A stretch of DNA of 64,000 nucleotides, taken from positions 22,646,363-22,710,362 of the forward strand of contig JALGPY010000010.1 in assembly GCA_023055425.1 (NCBI GenBank), in the 5' to 3' direction. The position numbers were made by a program, and so were the translations under genes. The notes under the pieces were generated by a model that was not told the DNA's origin, did not search any database, and worked only from the letters and a program-made list of their open reading frames with translations. The number at the start of each line of letters is the position of its first letter. Positions within the stretch are counted from its first letter, which is position 1. The DNA comes from Linanthus parryae (Eukaryota; Streptophyta; Magnoliopsida; Ericales; Polemoniaceae). Shown here in pieces: positions 47,001-58,601 of the stretch.

Positions 47001-47319
47001 GTGTCTTTTAATTAGCCCGCAGGTATATGACTGGTTTGCATGGGGTAACGCGCTAGACTCACGATTCGTTCTCACCTGCAAACAGTAGCAATTAGTAATT
47101 TACCGTAGAAAAAACTTTTAGTGTAACATCTCTTTTGTTAGGCTTGTTGTCCTGTTTGGACTCAGCCACAAACAATGTTATCGTGTACACTTTTAAATCA
47201 ATAGTTTGGATGTTTCGTTTCACTTTCTTGTTACTAATAATCCTTATACAAAAGGTTAATTCCCTATATGGAGGACACTGTCCCGATCTCATGTCCCTCT
47301 GGAAATCGGGGGTGTTACA
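44073..47319 (+). repeat. Tekay 5' LTR
   Basis: TGTAATACCCGAGATTTT...ATCGGGGGTGTTACA; the ends form an imperfect inverted repeat of about 17 bp. The transcribed part from about 44560 is C/T-rich and yields spurious frames (44559-44975 and others). Closely matches 53389-56634. Confidence 0.95.
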
Positions 47320-47321
47320 GT

Positions 47322-47333
47322 TGGTATCAGAGC
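47322..47333 (+). promoter_or_regulatory. Tekay primer-binding site
   Basis: TGGTATCAGAGC, two bases after the LTR end: initiator tRNA-Met type. Confidence 0.95.
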
Positions 47334-47627
47334 GGTGACATCCAATTAGGACTGTAGGGAGAAAACGTTTAAAAACTAAGATTTTTGAAATTTACTACAA
47401 CCAAGTTTGAACTTGATTAGGGAAACTTAAAAGATAAGTAAAATAAAGACAAGCTAGGTGTATGGGTGTTCTCTTTTACTTATTATAACATGCTAAATTG
47501 TTGTATGCTTTTATGCTTCAATCATGCTTATATGCGCTTTATTTTATATACAGACTCCGACTTACCTTAAGAGAACCTTTAGGTGGATGGTATATTAGAA
47601 TAATAGATTGTTTCTCTTACCTTGTAG

Positions 47628-48039
47628 ATGGCCGTAAGAATCCGAACCCCGACTCGCGCGTAATTTAGAGACAACTATCCTGCTCATACCCAGCGAAGGC
47701 CTGGGGAGACCATCACCCAATTCTGCAACAGGGTAGAAGCGCGATGTGAGATTTGGGCCCTTAAGTATCACCGTACCGATAATTTCTTCCATAACCTGGT
47801 GAAGGTGCACTGCATCTCTGCCAAGGGTTGAGTCTTACCTGGCCCTTAAACACGAGTACCGTGGCATAGTGAACCACTCTTTGAGGCCCCAGCCTGCCGG
47901 CTACCGTCATGACGGTGGATGGACTGTAACCCCTGAGTCACTTTGTGCCCGTTTGGTGCAGGCCGAGATGCATTGGGCCGAACCAAACAATCCTAAGTCG
48001 GAGATCGAGATCACCGATTACGAGGCTTTCGACGACTAG
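47628..48039 (+). pseudogene. Decayed leader ORF upstream of Tekay gag
   Basis: About 137 codons from ATG 47628 to TAG 48037-48039, with one early in-frame TAA (codon 12) and one frameshift near 47826. Readable pieces are MAVRIRTPTRA, RPGETITQFCNRVEARCEIW and ALKYHRTDNFFHNLVK. After the shift come SYLALKHEYRGIVNHSLRP, GGWTVTPESLCARLVQAEMH and NPKSEIEITDYEAFDD. The second half (about 68 codons) is fully open. The ATG directly follows TCTCTTACCTTGTAG, a splice-acceptor-like sequence. The gag-like phrase E-TITQFCNRVEA is suggestive, but I do not recognise the protein. Confidence 0.5.
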
Positions 48040-48491
48040 CTAGTAGGGAGCCCCACCCTCCCACTCCTTTCTAAAGGACTCTTTTGTCAGTCCAGGCACT
48101 CCTGCCATTAGGACTTTTCCTTTTATGCTTGTAAGCTATGTAGGTTGTGTACTTTATTTTGGGAGACGATAGTATTCCCAAGTTCTGAACTTATTAGTAT
48201 CTGTATGGATTTAAGGGTTATATACCCTCTCTTTTGCTAATGTATGACAAGCAGTCATGCTTTAGGTCTTATGCTCCTTACTTGGGAGAAATTTATTTCT
48301 TGAATTGTGCGTATCTCGATAACATAACTTAAGCGTTTAACTGTTATTGCATGCTTGTTTGTATGATTTTATTATATGTGATTAGGACTGTTTTGTATGC
48401 TTTGGTTAAGTTATATCATCATGCATACCCCGCACATCATAATCGATAGGCAATAGTGTAGGGCGCCACTAGAAGCAAATCATCAACCCAA

Positions 48492-50114
48492 ATGGAAGGA
48501 GTTGAAGAATTGCACCCACAGGTGACTCAGCTGATCGCTCATATGGGTAAGTTTGTTCAGGCTGTGAACCACAACCAGGGAAATCCAAACAACAATGTTG
48601 CCAATGAACGGGAACTAGACTGGTCTAAGAAGATAGGTCAGAGGAACCCGAGAAACTTCTATGGGAAAGAGGATTCAGTACTGCTTGAAAAATGGATCAG
48701 GGACTTTGATAAAATCTTCCATGCGATGGATTGTCCCGAATCCCGCAAAGTCCATGAGGCAGCTTCCTATTTTAAGGACAAGGCCGATAACTGGTGGACA
48801 GCTAATCGAGCAAGGCTCTTAGCTCAAGAAGGCTTTAACTGGGAAGCAATGAAGGCTGCTATGAGAACAAACTTCTATCCAGAGCACGTCAAGGAACGGA
48901 ATTATAATGAATTCATCGCGTTGAAGCAGGGCAACGACTCTGTGGCGGACTATTATGACAAGTTCGTGGAGTTAGCTCCGTTCGCTGAAGACACAGTTCC
49001 AACAGAAGGGCGCATGGTTACCCGCTTTATAGCAGGACTGAAGCAGGAAGTACAGAGGACTATGCTAACCAGAGGCTATGACACCGTCTCAGAAGCCTAT
49101 GGAGTAGCAGCGAACATATGGAGAGTCGATGAAACGCTGAATCAACAGTCAGGAAAAAAGAAGCTGGAAGGTCAAGGAACTAGAGGCTATGGCCATGGAG
49201 GAAACAATAACCAAGGTTCGGACAAGCATTTCAGAACCGGTATTGGTCGAGGCAATTTCCACCAGATGCGTGGGAATGGTGGCAACCAGAACCAGTACAA
49301 TTGCAACAGGTGTGGTCGCAACCATTGGGGATTCACTTGTGATGGTGAAGCTTTAGCTTGCAGATTCTGTGGCATCAGAGGTCACATATCCATCGGCTGT
49401 AAGAAGAGGATGGCAGCTGAGAAACGTCAAGGTTTCAATGGGCAGCATAATCGAGGAAATGGACAAAATTTCAAAGGTAACGGGCAGAACTACCAGGGGA
49501 ACCGGCAGAATCAAAATGGGAATGGATTCCGGCAGAACAATCCGAATGGGGGAAATCAGGGCCGCAACAACAGCAACTACAGGAACGGCGCCGCTGGTCA
49601 GCTGGGAAACTACAACAATGGGAATGGCAACGGGAACGGTTGGCAGAACAGGAATAGGACTGCTAATGGTAACAACGGTAACTACAGAGCTGGCAACAAC
49701 GGGAATGGAAATGGAGGCAATGCAGCTCAAGGAAACAACCAGAGGCCGGGTGGCCAGATATTTGTGATGAACCGGACAGAAGCGGAAGCAGCGAACAACG
49801 TGGTGACTGGTACTTTTCTTGTCCACAATCATCCTGCTTTCACATTATTTGATTCTGGAGCATCTCTGTCATTCATATCATCTGCATTTGCTAAGAAGAT
49901 AGGACTAGTACCTTCGGATAGAACCCCAATAGCAGTTGCGACACCTAATAGTCAAGTAGTGAGTTGCGACACTATTTGTGAAGGAGTAGAGGTCAACATC
50001 TTAGGTTGCACCTTACCATCGAATCTCATTGAGTTTAACCTTGGAGAGATTGACGTTATCTTGGGAATGGATTGGTTGACGGAATACAAGGCCAATATCA
50101 TTTGTGCTGATTAG
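48492..50114 (+). pseudogene. Tekay gag-protease (ends at premature TAG)
   Basis: 540 codons from ATG 48492. The retrotransposon gag domain spans about residues 45-210 (FYGKEDSVLLEKWIRDFDKI, ADNWWTANR, FYPEHVKERNYNEFIALKQG, MVTRFIAGLKQEVQ). A divergent first CCHC-like motif lies near 270 (CNRCGRNHWGFTC) and a standard knuckle near 289 (CRFCGIRGHISIGC). An Asn/Gly-rich low-complexity tract spans 305-440. Protease has an intact DSGAS near 453 and ends VILGMDWLTEYKANI. TAG at 50112-50114 stops the frame just inside the protease-RT linker; homology resumes directly in the same frame, so this is a point nonsense mutation rather than a natural gag end. Confidence 0.93.
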
Positions 50115-52530
50115 AAGGTTAGGCTAAGAGGACCCAACGGGGAGCGTATTTCCTATAATAGTGCTCCTAGGGAACCTTCAGTTAAGATTGTCTCGGCCTT
50201 AACTATCGTTAACCAGGTTAATAAAGGCCTGGAGGCTTACTTGTGCTACATTCAAGACCTTTCCGCGTCAGAGAACGTGTTGGAAAATATACCCGTAGCA
50301 CGGGAGTTCCCGGACGTGTTCCCGGATGAAATCCCGGTTATGCCACCGACAAGGGAAGTGGAGTTTACAATCGAAGTTGTGCCAGGAACGGCACAAGTTT
50401 CAAAGGCACCGTACCGCATGGCGCCCGTAGAACTGAAAGAGTTGAAGGATCAGTTGAAGGAGCTACTAGATAAGGGATACATTAGACCGAGTGTATCGCC
50501 TTGGGGAGCACTAGTCCTTTTCGTGAAGAAGAAGGATGGAAGCCTCAGCCTATGTATTGACTACCGGGAGCTCAACAGCGTCATGATCAAGAACAAGTAT
50601 CCATTGCCGAGGATAGACGACCTGTTTGATCAATTGCAAGGAGCAAGCGTCTTTTCGAAGATTGATTTGAGAACAGGCTACCACCAGCTGAGAGTGGCAT
50701 AGAAGGACATACCGAAGAGAGCCTTTAGGACAAGGTGTGGACATTATGATTTCACAGTGATATCTTTCGGTTTAACCAATGCACCGGCAGTATTTATGGA
50801 CGTGATGAACCGAACGTTGAGACCGTTCATAGACCGCTTTTGGTAGTGTTCATCGACGACATATTGGTGTATTCAAAGAGCAAAGAAGAGCATGAGGATC
50901 ACCTTAGGCAAGTTTTGGGAACCCTCAGGGAGGATAAGTTCTATGCAAAGCTGTCTAAGTGTGAGTTTTGGCTGGACAGAGTCCCATTCTTGGGACATAT
51001 CATCTCCAGTGAAGGAGTGTCCGTTGATCCAGCTAAAACGACTGTAGTGAAGGATTGGCCTAGACCAAAGAATGCGTCATATCATAAGTTTTCTGGGATT
51101 GGCAGGCTATTACCGAAGATTCGTGAAGGACTTTTCAAGGATCGCGAGGCCTTTGACGAATTTGACTAAGAAGACTATGAAGTATGTTTGGAATGAAAGC
51201 TGCAAGGAAGCATTTCAAATCTTAAAGGAGAAGCTGACAACAGCACCCGTGTTAGCTCTACCTAATGAGTCAGGGGAGTTTGAGGTGTACATCGATGCAT
51301 CGAAGAAGGGCTTGGGATGCGTGCTTATGCAAGACAGGAAGGTTATTGCCTACACATCCAGGCAGTTGAAACCGCATGAAGAGAACTATGCGACACATGA
51401 CTTGGAGCTTGCAGCAGTTGTGTTTGCATTCAAGATTTGGAGGCATCATCTCTATGGAGCTACTTGTCGGATGTTCCTAGACCACAATAGCTTGAAGTAC
51501 ATCTTTACCTAGAAGGAGCTGAACCACAGGCAAAGGAGATGGCTAGAGTTGATCAAGGACTACAACTTAGAGATTCAGTACCATGAAGGGAAGGCAAACG
51601 TAGTTGCAGACGCCTTGAGTAGGAAATCAAGTCACACAATTAATTCCACGTGGGTTTTACCAAAGCGATTGTGCAAGGAGTTTGAGAAGATGCAGATCGA
51701 GGTAATGGAGCAAGGAACCATGAGGAACATGTTGGGAAGTATGACGATTGTTCCTGACATCTTGGAAGACATAAAGAAAGGCCAACCAGGAGACGTGAAG
51801 CTGGAAAGGATCAGAAAGAAAATCGAGGACGGTTCAACAAAGGAATTTCAGATTCGCGAAGACGGAAGTATTCGATATAAGGCAAGATTGTGTGTATCCA
51901 AGAAGTGTGCAGACATCAAGGAGAAGTTGATGTAGGAGGTGCATTGCACACCTTATTCAGTGCATCCCGGAGGGGACAAGTTATAAAAGAATCTAAAGAA
52001 GCAGTTTTGGTGGCCCAAGATGAAGAATGAAGTAGCAGAGTTCGTAGCACGATGTCTCACGTGCCAGAAAGTAAAGTTTGAGCACAAGAGAATGGGCGGA
52101 CTAGTGCAACCACTAGAAGTTCCTAAGTGGAAATGGGATGCAATCTCAATGTATTTTGTCACGGCTCTACCAGTATCGAGGAATGGGCTGAATTCGATAT
52201 GGGTAATAGTCGACAGATTGACCAAGACGGCGAGATTCATTCCGATGAAGGACACATGGAACATGGAACAAAGAGCAGACGCATGTGTTAAGAACATAGT
52301 GCGGTATCATGGAGTGCCAGATTCGATAGTTTCGCACAGAGATCCAAACTTTCTCTCTCATTTCTGGCAAGCACTCCAGGAAGCGCTGGGGACAAATTTA
52401 TGTTTCAGTACAGCCTTACACCCAACCACAGATGGCCAAACAGAGAGGAAAATCCAGACATTGGAGGAAATGTTGCGTGCTTGTGTCATGGATTTTCAGG
52501 GTAATGGGTTGATAGACTACCGCTGATAGA
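50115..52530 (+). pseudogene. Tekay RT, RNase H and integrase (multiple stops)
   Basis: RT runs from 50241 ([59 protein letters not shown]). It is broken by TAG near 50700 and by a 1-bp deletion near 50843, just before the catalytic [13 protein letters not shown] frameshift near 51090 is followed by [16 protein letters not shown]. RNase H has [28 protein letters not shown] and ADALSRK, with TAG near 51510. Integrase: CLTCQKVK, then WDAISMYFVTALP, with SHRDPNF where SDRDPRF is expected (second catalytic Asp to His), and TDGQTERKIQTLEEMLRAC. Several stops read TAG where CAG, GAG or AAG codons are expected. Confidence 0.93.
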
Positions 52531-53333
52531 GTTTTCCTACAACAACAGTTACCATGCCAGCATTGGGATGGCATCTCATGAAGCACTATACGGAAGGAAG
52601 TGTAGGACCCCACTGTGCTGGAGCGACATCAGCGAGACAGTTGTACTTGGACCACAAATCATCGAGGATATGACTGACCAAGTTCGACTTATTCAGCAGA
52701 AGATGAAAGCAGCGCAAGATAGGCAGAAATCATACGCGGATCAGAAAAGAAGGCCACTCGAGTTCCAAGTTGGCGATAAAGTGTTTCTGAAGGTTGCACC
52801 AACCAAGGGAGTAAAGAGGTTCAACCAGAAAGTAAAGTTAAGCACGAACTTCATTGGACCATATGATATTGTGGAAAGGATCGGAGACATGGCATATAGG
52901 TTGGATTTACCATCAAATCTCGGACGTGTTCACAACGTATTCCATGGATCCTGCGCTAACATACGTAGAACATCCAGTAAAGATCTTAGACCGAAAGGCG
53001 AGGGAAACGCGGAACAAGAGCACCAACTTGGTCAAAGTCTTATGGACGAATCACTTGACTGAGGAAGCTACTTGGAAAACCGATGACGAGATGAAGAATA
53101 AGTATCAGCACCTCTTCGCCGACGAAGTATTAACTGAGTTCCGGGGACGTCACTCCTCTAAGGGGAGAGGATGTAAAACCCCATTGATTCCTACTATTAC
53201 CTACCCTTACATCTCATCACATATAATCATGTTATCAACATATCATTGCATTGCATTAGTCATTTGCATTTTCATGCGCTTGTCATTATCTACTTGTTAC
53301 TGCATTAGTATGCTTGCACTTAGAGACCCGTAA
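52531..53333 (+). pseudogene. Tekay integrase C-terminus and chromodomain (frameshifted)
   Basis: 52568-53062 has EALYGRKCRTPLCW, QVGDKVFLKVAPTKGV, FIGPYDIVERIGDMAYRLDL and RVHNVFH, the GPF/Y-type module of gypsy integrases. After a frameshift the next frame holds YVEHPVKILDRKARETRNK and then LVKVLWTNHLTEEATWKTDD, a chromovirus chromodomain thought to guide integration to chromatin marks. The conserved aromatic and Trp positions (VLW, ATW) are present. The frame runs to 53333, beyond the usual end of homology near 53130. Confidence 0.9.
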
Positions 53334-53371
53334 ATCCTATTATTGCGTTCAAGCTTCGAGGACGAACCTTA

Positions 53372-53388
53372 GTCCAAGGAGGGAAGGA
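53372..53388 (+). promoter_or_regulatory. Tekay polypurine tract
   Basis: CCAAGGAGGGAAGGA directly before the 3' LTR start TGTAATACCC. Confidence 0.85.
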
Positions 53389-56300
53389 TGTAATACCCGA
53401 GATTTTCATCGGGGCAAAGTAGTAATTTGTCAGTGCGTAACGTATCACGGAATCGTTTTAGCTAAACATTTATTATTGAAATTATAAAACTAATATTTTT
53501 AAGTGATAGTTTTATTTGAAGCAATGATTATTAAATTTCTATTTTTTCAGTTGCAAAAATTTATATGTCGATGATGTATTTAGTTAGTTATATTAAAACA
53601 TTATTTTTCTGAATGTTTTCCGAAGTCGTCGTCGAAATTATCAAAATTTTAAATCGATAATCGTATAATAATTCATAGTGTATTAGTTAATCGTCGCGCG
53701 TCGAATTATTCGGCACATTTTATTTTATTCGGCCACGATCTTAGTCACGTGTCGCGTATCGGACCATCGCGTAAAACCCGACCATCACAATTCGTTTTTC
53801 CCGCTTAGAAATCATCCTCATCTTTTTATTTTTTATTTTTATACAAATTTCATTTTGAATTTCAACCCATTTTATGAGTTTTGACCTCAACCTTTATACC
53901 TATTTTCTTTCCCATCAATTTCTTTCCTATTTTCAGCTCATTTCTCTTCTCTTGTCTCTGCTCTTCCTCCTCCCCGAGACCAACACCAACACCAACGACA
54001 CCACCCTACTACTGCCTCTACCTACTCCTATTCTCCTCACCCATCACCCTCACCATCACCCATAGCTCTCAACTTCGGCAACAACACCGAAGACTACTAC
54101 CACCTCACTTCTCTTCTTAATCTCCTCCTTCCTCTTCATCTTCTCCACCACCACAACTCTGCTCTGTTTTTGGCCGAGAGGAAACCCAAGAAACAGAGCA
54201 TCCCCACCACCAATCACCACCTCCAATAGCCTTCACCACTCACCACCATCATCACCCTCATCTCCCCTCCTCGCTATCTCGGTGACAACCCAAAAAAGCA
54301 GCAGCAGCGCCGGAAGTAGCCCCGACGCCGCCACTGCCACCTGACCTGAAGGCCGACCAGCAACACCCCTGCACCACCACGCCTACCTCCATCTCTTCGC
54401 CTCCCTGTCGCGCTCCGTCGAAGCCCATCCTTTGGAGCTAATCGGCGACCGATACCCAGAACCATCACCGCCTCCATTACCGTCGAAGCTCCGATAAAAT
54501 CGTGACCCAGAACTCCTCTTGTCCGATTCGACTTGTTTCTCGTTTGGGTACGCTCTCAACTTCGTATTAATCCATTTAGCTTCATCAAAACATGTCTTGC
54601 TAGTTCAATTCGTTTCTGGGTGTTTGAATTGACGTTCGGATCAAGAAAAAGAGGGAGATGCTCTGTTGTGTGTTCGGGGGGGGGGGGGGGGTTCTTGCAC
54701 AAATTAAGACTTAAAGGGGCTATTTTGTCACATGCTTAAATTTATTACATGATAGTGGGGGTTCTTGCTGTCATTATACCTAAACTGCATTTTTTGTATA
54801 TATACTTGTATTTATTATTTGTATTTAGTTAGTATAAATATTTATTTAATTTCTGTTAATTTATTTACTAGATGTAATTACAAATAAATTAGTTTTGTAA
54901 CATAAAATATAAATATAAATTTATGTGAATTGGAAGTTATTTTTGTTTAGACATTTATATTTAGTTGTTTGAAAATAAGTTAGTAAAATACATTTTTTAT
55001 ATGTTTAAATATGTATTCGATAAAGATTATATTTTTTAAGAGATGAAGTAAATATAAGTTTCGTTTTAATTACATTACTAGTAATATTTCAATAAAGTGT
55101 ACAACTTGATATTATTTTATCAACAAGTAAATTCGTTTATTTAGAATATTAATTAATTTCTCTTCTGAAAAATTGATGGCTAGTTCCCTAAAAGAAAGCA
55201 GGATTTTATAAATACGTTAAAGGTATTCGATTAGGCGTTCGCATCCATATCATATAGGACATATGCATTGTCTATTTGCGATATGAAATTGTTTGTGATT
55301 AGGAATTTATGTGTATGATTGTAGAGTGTGTCTTCGACGACCTAGTTGAACCGAACGTTGTTTACGAGTAGCGGCGTAGATAGCACTTTTGGCTCTCACG
55401 CTGAGTATTCATGCTTAGCGTTGCGTACTTATCTTCTTTCGTGTCAAATGTGATTTTTGTTTCTTGTATCAAAAAATACACGTGATACATGCTTAGTTTT
55501 GCGTGCCAATTCCTTTTGTGTGATACTCGTATATCTGAAAATGATTGTCGTGCTTTATTTCGAAATTTCTAAACTTGTTGTACTCACTTTTAAATCGTCA
55601 CTTTACTACTTGTATTTAAACTCGGATAACTTATTGTTCAACTGTCAGTAAGTTAGAATTCATTATTAACGTAAAGTGAAAGAATCGCAATACTGGAACC
55701 AGTTGGGTCTACGACAGTGCTATACGCCTACGTCGTGTTACTTTACGTTACGTTACTATTGGGTGATGATTCCCTGGGCCAGACCCCTAAAGACATGGGA
55801 CTCCGTGCGCCCCGAATCCTTTCACCGTAGGCTGGATTCCAGCATTCTAGTACTACTCTTCTGACTTACAATCTTAAGAGGTGTCAACACTTAAGGTCTA
55901 GTAGTTGGCCCGTATGATGGCTAGCGGGACGGGGGACCGATCCATAACGCTTGGCAGAGAGGTTGGGTTTCTACACCCCCTATACGCCAGTACCATCTGT
56001 TACTATACTTTTACCCTGGTCTACCTTGGTTACTGCGAATTAATAATACGATTGCTTTTTCTATAAATCTGGAATCAGTTATTTATAAGACGTGTTCTGA
56101 ATAGACATGCCACTTGAGAAAGGATCTTTGAAATGAAAATACTGAACGTTTGAGAATCTTACAAAACATTGCAAACTCTGATCTTTATACTTATACTCTG
56201 TTACTGTTTAAACTACTTCAAATGTAAACCCCATAACATTTCTTAGCCGTTCTGTTTTACATGCTAAGGTGTATATTCACTCAGTTTTTACTGATACTCG

Positions 56301-56634
56301 GAAAACTGTGGTCTTGTGTCTTTTAATTCCCCCGCAGGTATATGACTGGTTTGCATGGGGTAACGCGCTGGACTCACGATTTGTTCTCACCTGCAAACAG
56401 TAGCAATTAGTAATTTACCGTAGAGCAAAATTTTGGTGTAATATCTCTTTTGCTAGGCTTGTTGTCCTGTTTGGACTCACCCACAAACAATGTTATCGTG
56501 TAGACTTTTAAATCAATAGGTTGGATGTTTTGTTTCACTTTCTTGTTACTAATACTCCTTATACCAAAGGGTAATTTCCTATATGGAGGACACTATCCCG
56601 ATCTCCTGTCCCTCTGGAAATCGGGGGTGTTACA
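53389..56634 (+). repeat. Tekay 3' LTR
   Basis: 3246 bp, a near copy of 44073-47319, followed by TSD AATAT. It contains a run of about 17 G at 54676-54692 absent from the 5' LTR. Its C/T-rich part produces the same kind of spurious frames. Confidence 0.95.
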
Positions 56635-56639
56635 AATAT

Positions 56640-57024
56640 AATTATTGACAGCCCAAATAATTAGTTAAAAATAATTTTCTTACAGAGATGTCAATAAAAT
56701 TACAGAAAATGTCATCCAGATATTCGATGAGATTGGACTAAAGGACATCAAAGATCTCTCCTGGACTAAATCGTTGGTCACACAAAATTATTTGAATTCA
56801 AAATTTGCGGTTTACCCAAAAAAGAAAATTGTTGGTCACAACATAAATGATCTAAAGCTGATGCTAGCTTGATGCAGCTACCTAAGGATGGCTTGGAGAA
56901 GCAAACAATCATCATGAGTATTGTTTTGCCTCCTCAGGTGATTAAACACTCGGTATATACTCCTTAGGCATCTGCACACCAGCACTAAGTGAATTAAAAT
57001 TATAGACAAAGCCCTTAAGCGTCC
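56640..57024. other. Flank of Tekay and of the 2-kb LTR element; no gene
   Basis: Should contain the rest of the old copia LTR that begins at 43731. No ORF supported. Ends with the TSD CGTCC (57020-57024). Confidence 0.4.
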
Positions 57025-57486
57025 TGTTAGAAAGATTTGACTAGAATCAAAAGTCAGCATGATGGGTAAGGAATTATTTCCTAAAAGTTTTGGCGGTGAT
57101 TTATGGGCTGTTTATTTGGAAGCAAGCCACATTAATTACTCTATGCCATGTAGTATATATAAAAGGCACATTGTTTAGAAACCACACTGTACACACGGGC
57201 AGAATTTGAGAGCTCTTTAGGAGCTTTGGTAGAGTGTGTGAGGGGTGGGTGTTTCGGGTTGCAGCCGTGGCCGTTGTGGTCACAACGTGCTTTGTAATCG
57301 GGTTCTCTTCTCAATAAAACATCTGGTTCTGGTCGTGGATTAGCTAGCGGGTTCGTTACGAATTCGTTAGTGAACCACGTTAAATATATGCCTCGTTCTT
57401 GTTTTGCTTTCGTCGTTCTTGCTCGAATATCCGCACGTTATAAAAAACTGGTAACGGAGCTCTGAAACAGGAGTTCTGTTACAACA
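57025..57486 (+). repeat. 5' LTR of 2-kb element, with promoter and poly(A) signal
   Basis: TGTTAGAAAG...GTTACAACA. TATATATAAAAG lies at 57154-57165 and AATAAA at 57313-57318, giving a clear U3-R-U5 layout. The partner LTR ends CTAACA, making TGTTAG/CTAACA termini. Confidence 0.92.
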
Positions 57487-57600
57487 AACTGGTATCAGAG
57501 CCAGGTCAGGAGGAACACCAGTTTTAACAAACTGGTATCAGAGCCAGGTCAGGAGGAACACCAGTTTTAACAAACTGGTATCAGAGCCGGGGTTCAAAGA
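57487..57600 (+). promoter_or_regulatory. Triplicated primer-binding site
   Basis: TGGTATCAGAGCC occurs at 57490, 57533 and 57576, in a tandem repeat of 43-bp units. Each unit also holds an AAACTGG / CCAGTTT inverted pair. Only the first copy is in the normal position next to the LTR. Confidence 0.9.
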
Positions 57601-57819
57601 TCCGGGTGGAGCCAAGAGCTAGGGTTTCACGTTTTTGTGGAACTCAAAGCTAGGGTTTCGCGATTCAGGTGGAGCAGGCTATCGGGAGTTGGGTTTTCGA
57701 GATTCCGCCAAGAACGATGTCAGGTTTGGCGATCAAGATCAATCTGTTCGTGAGAGAGAAGCAGGTACACCCACCATCTGAAGCCCCATGGAGGGGGTAT
57801 CCAGGCTCCTGACGGAGCA

Positions 57820-58440
57820 ATCTTGCGCGCATCTGACTAGGCGTGCAAGGGATCTGGCAAATCCAGCACGCATTCAGTACTGGCGCGAATATGGCGGTTC
57901 ACGCGCATCTGGCGTTCTGGCGATTGACGTTCAGGCACAATCCGGCTCCCAGCGTGGAGCATCTGGCGTGTGAATTGAATCTGTTTCTGGTTCATGCGTT
58001 GCAGGAACTCGTTGGAGTTTGAGCAACGGCATGGAGCATCTGGCGCGTGAGACTTCTGGTACGCGCATCTGATTCTGGTTCTGGCGCGCATTATGCACGA
58101 GTTTGTTCTGGCGTGCATCTGGTTTTACAGCGTGTACCATGAAACGCACTAAGCTCGCATCTGGCGCGATCTGTTTCTTGCGAGCATCTGGCGCATCTGA
58201 GGCATACGGGGCGCATCGGGCATGACAATTTGGGCACTCGTCATCGGTGCATCTGGTCTGGATGACATCTGGGCATTCTGTCATGGTGCATATGTCTGGC
58301 GCAATTGGGCGCATCTGGAATGTTTTCGGTCCTGTCTCAGTGAATACATTCGAGTCTGGTTCTGGGTGGAGCACTTGTTTCTGTTTCAGGAAGTGCAACC
58401 ACATCTGGCGCATTCGTTGCAGGAACGCATGGTAGTTGAA
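57820..58440. repeat. Dispersed GCGCATCTGGCGC-type motif
   Basis: About ten copies of CGCATCTGGCG and variants at irregular spacing in the internal region, for example near 57902, 57958, 58037, 58157 and 58183. GCGC arms flank the core. The long minus frame 57931-58527 is a by-product of this repeat. Confidence 0.7.
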
Positions 58441-58601
58441 GCAACGATTTGGCGATTCGGGTTTCGCATACAGCAGCGGAATATCTGTTCGGGGAGGCGT
58501 GCTCGTTTGTGGTTCTGGGAGACGCATCCGTTTCTGGTTTGAGAATAGAACATCAGGTTCTGGTTCAGGTTGCTGAGATGATTCACGTCAAGGTGGAGAT
58601 T

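Larger units (their letters stand above)
44073..56634 (+). mobile_element. Tekay/Del-type Ty3/gypsy chromovirus, full length
   Basis: A 12,562-bp element with LTRs of 3247 and 3246 bp and TSD AATAT (44068-44072 and 56635-56639). It has an initiator tRNA-Met PBS, gag-protease, RT, RNase H and integrase, ending in a chromodomain, then a PPT. Very long LTRs plus a C-terminal chromodomain fit the Tekay/Del lineage. Many TAG stops and several frameshifts make it non-autonomous now. Confidence 0.95.

Noticed and set aside
49353..49832. 159-codon minus-strand frame opposite Tekay gag
   Set aside because: Shadow of the Asn/Gly-rich gag segment on the coding strand.
54676..54692. Run of about 17 G in the Tekay 3' LTR
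   Set aside because: Absent from the 5' LTR; most likely replication slippage or a sequencing/assembly artefact.
57931..58527. 198-codon minus-strand frame in the 2-kb element
   Set aside because: The frame is produced by the GCGCATCTGGCG-type repeat on the opposite strand; composition is repetitive and no domain is seen.
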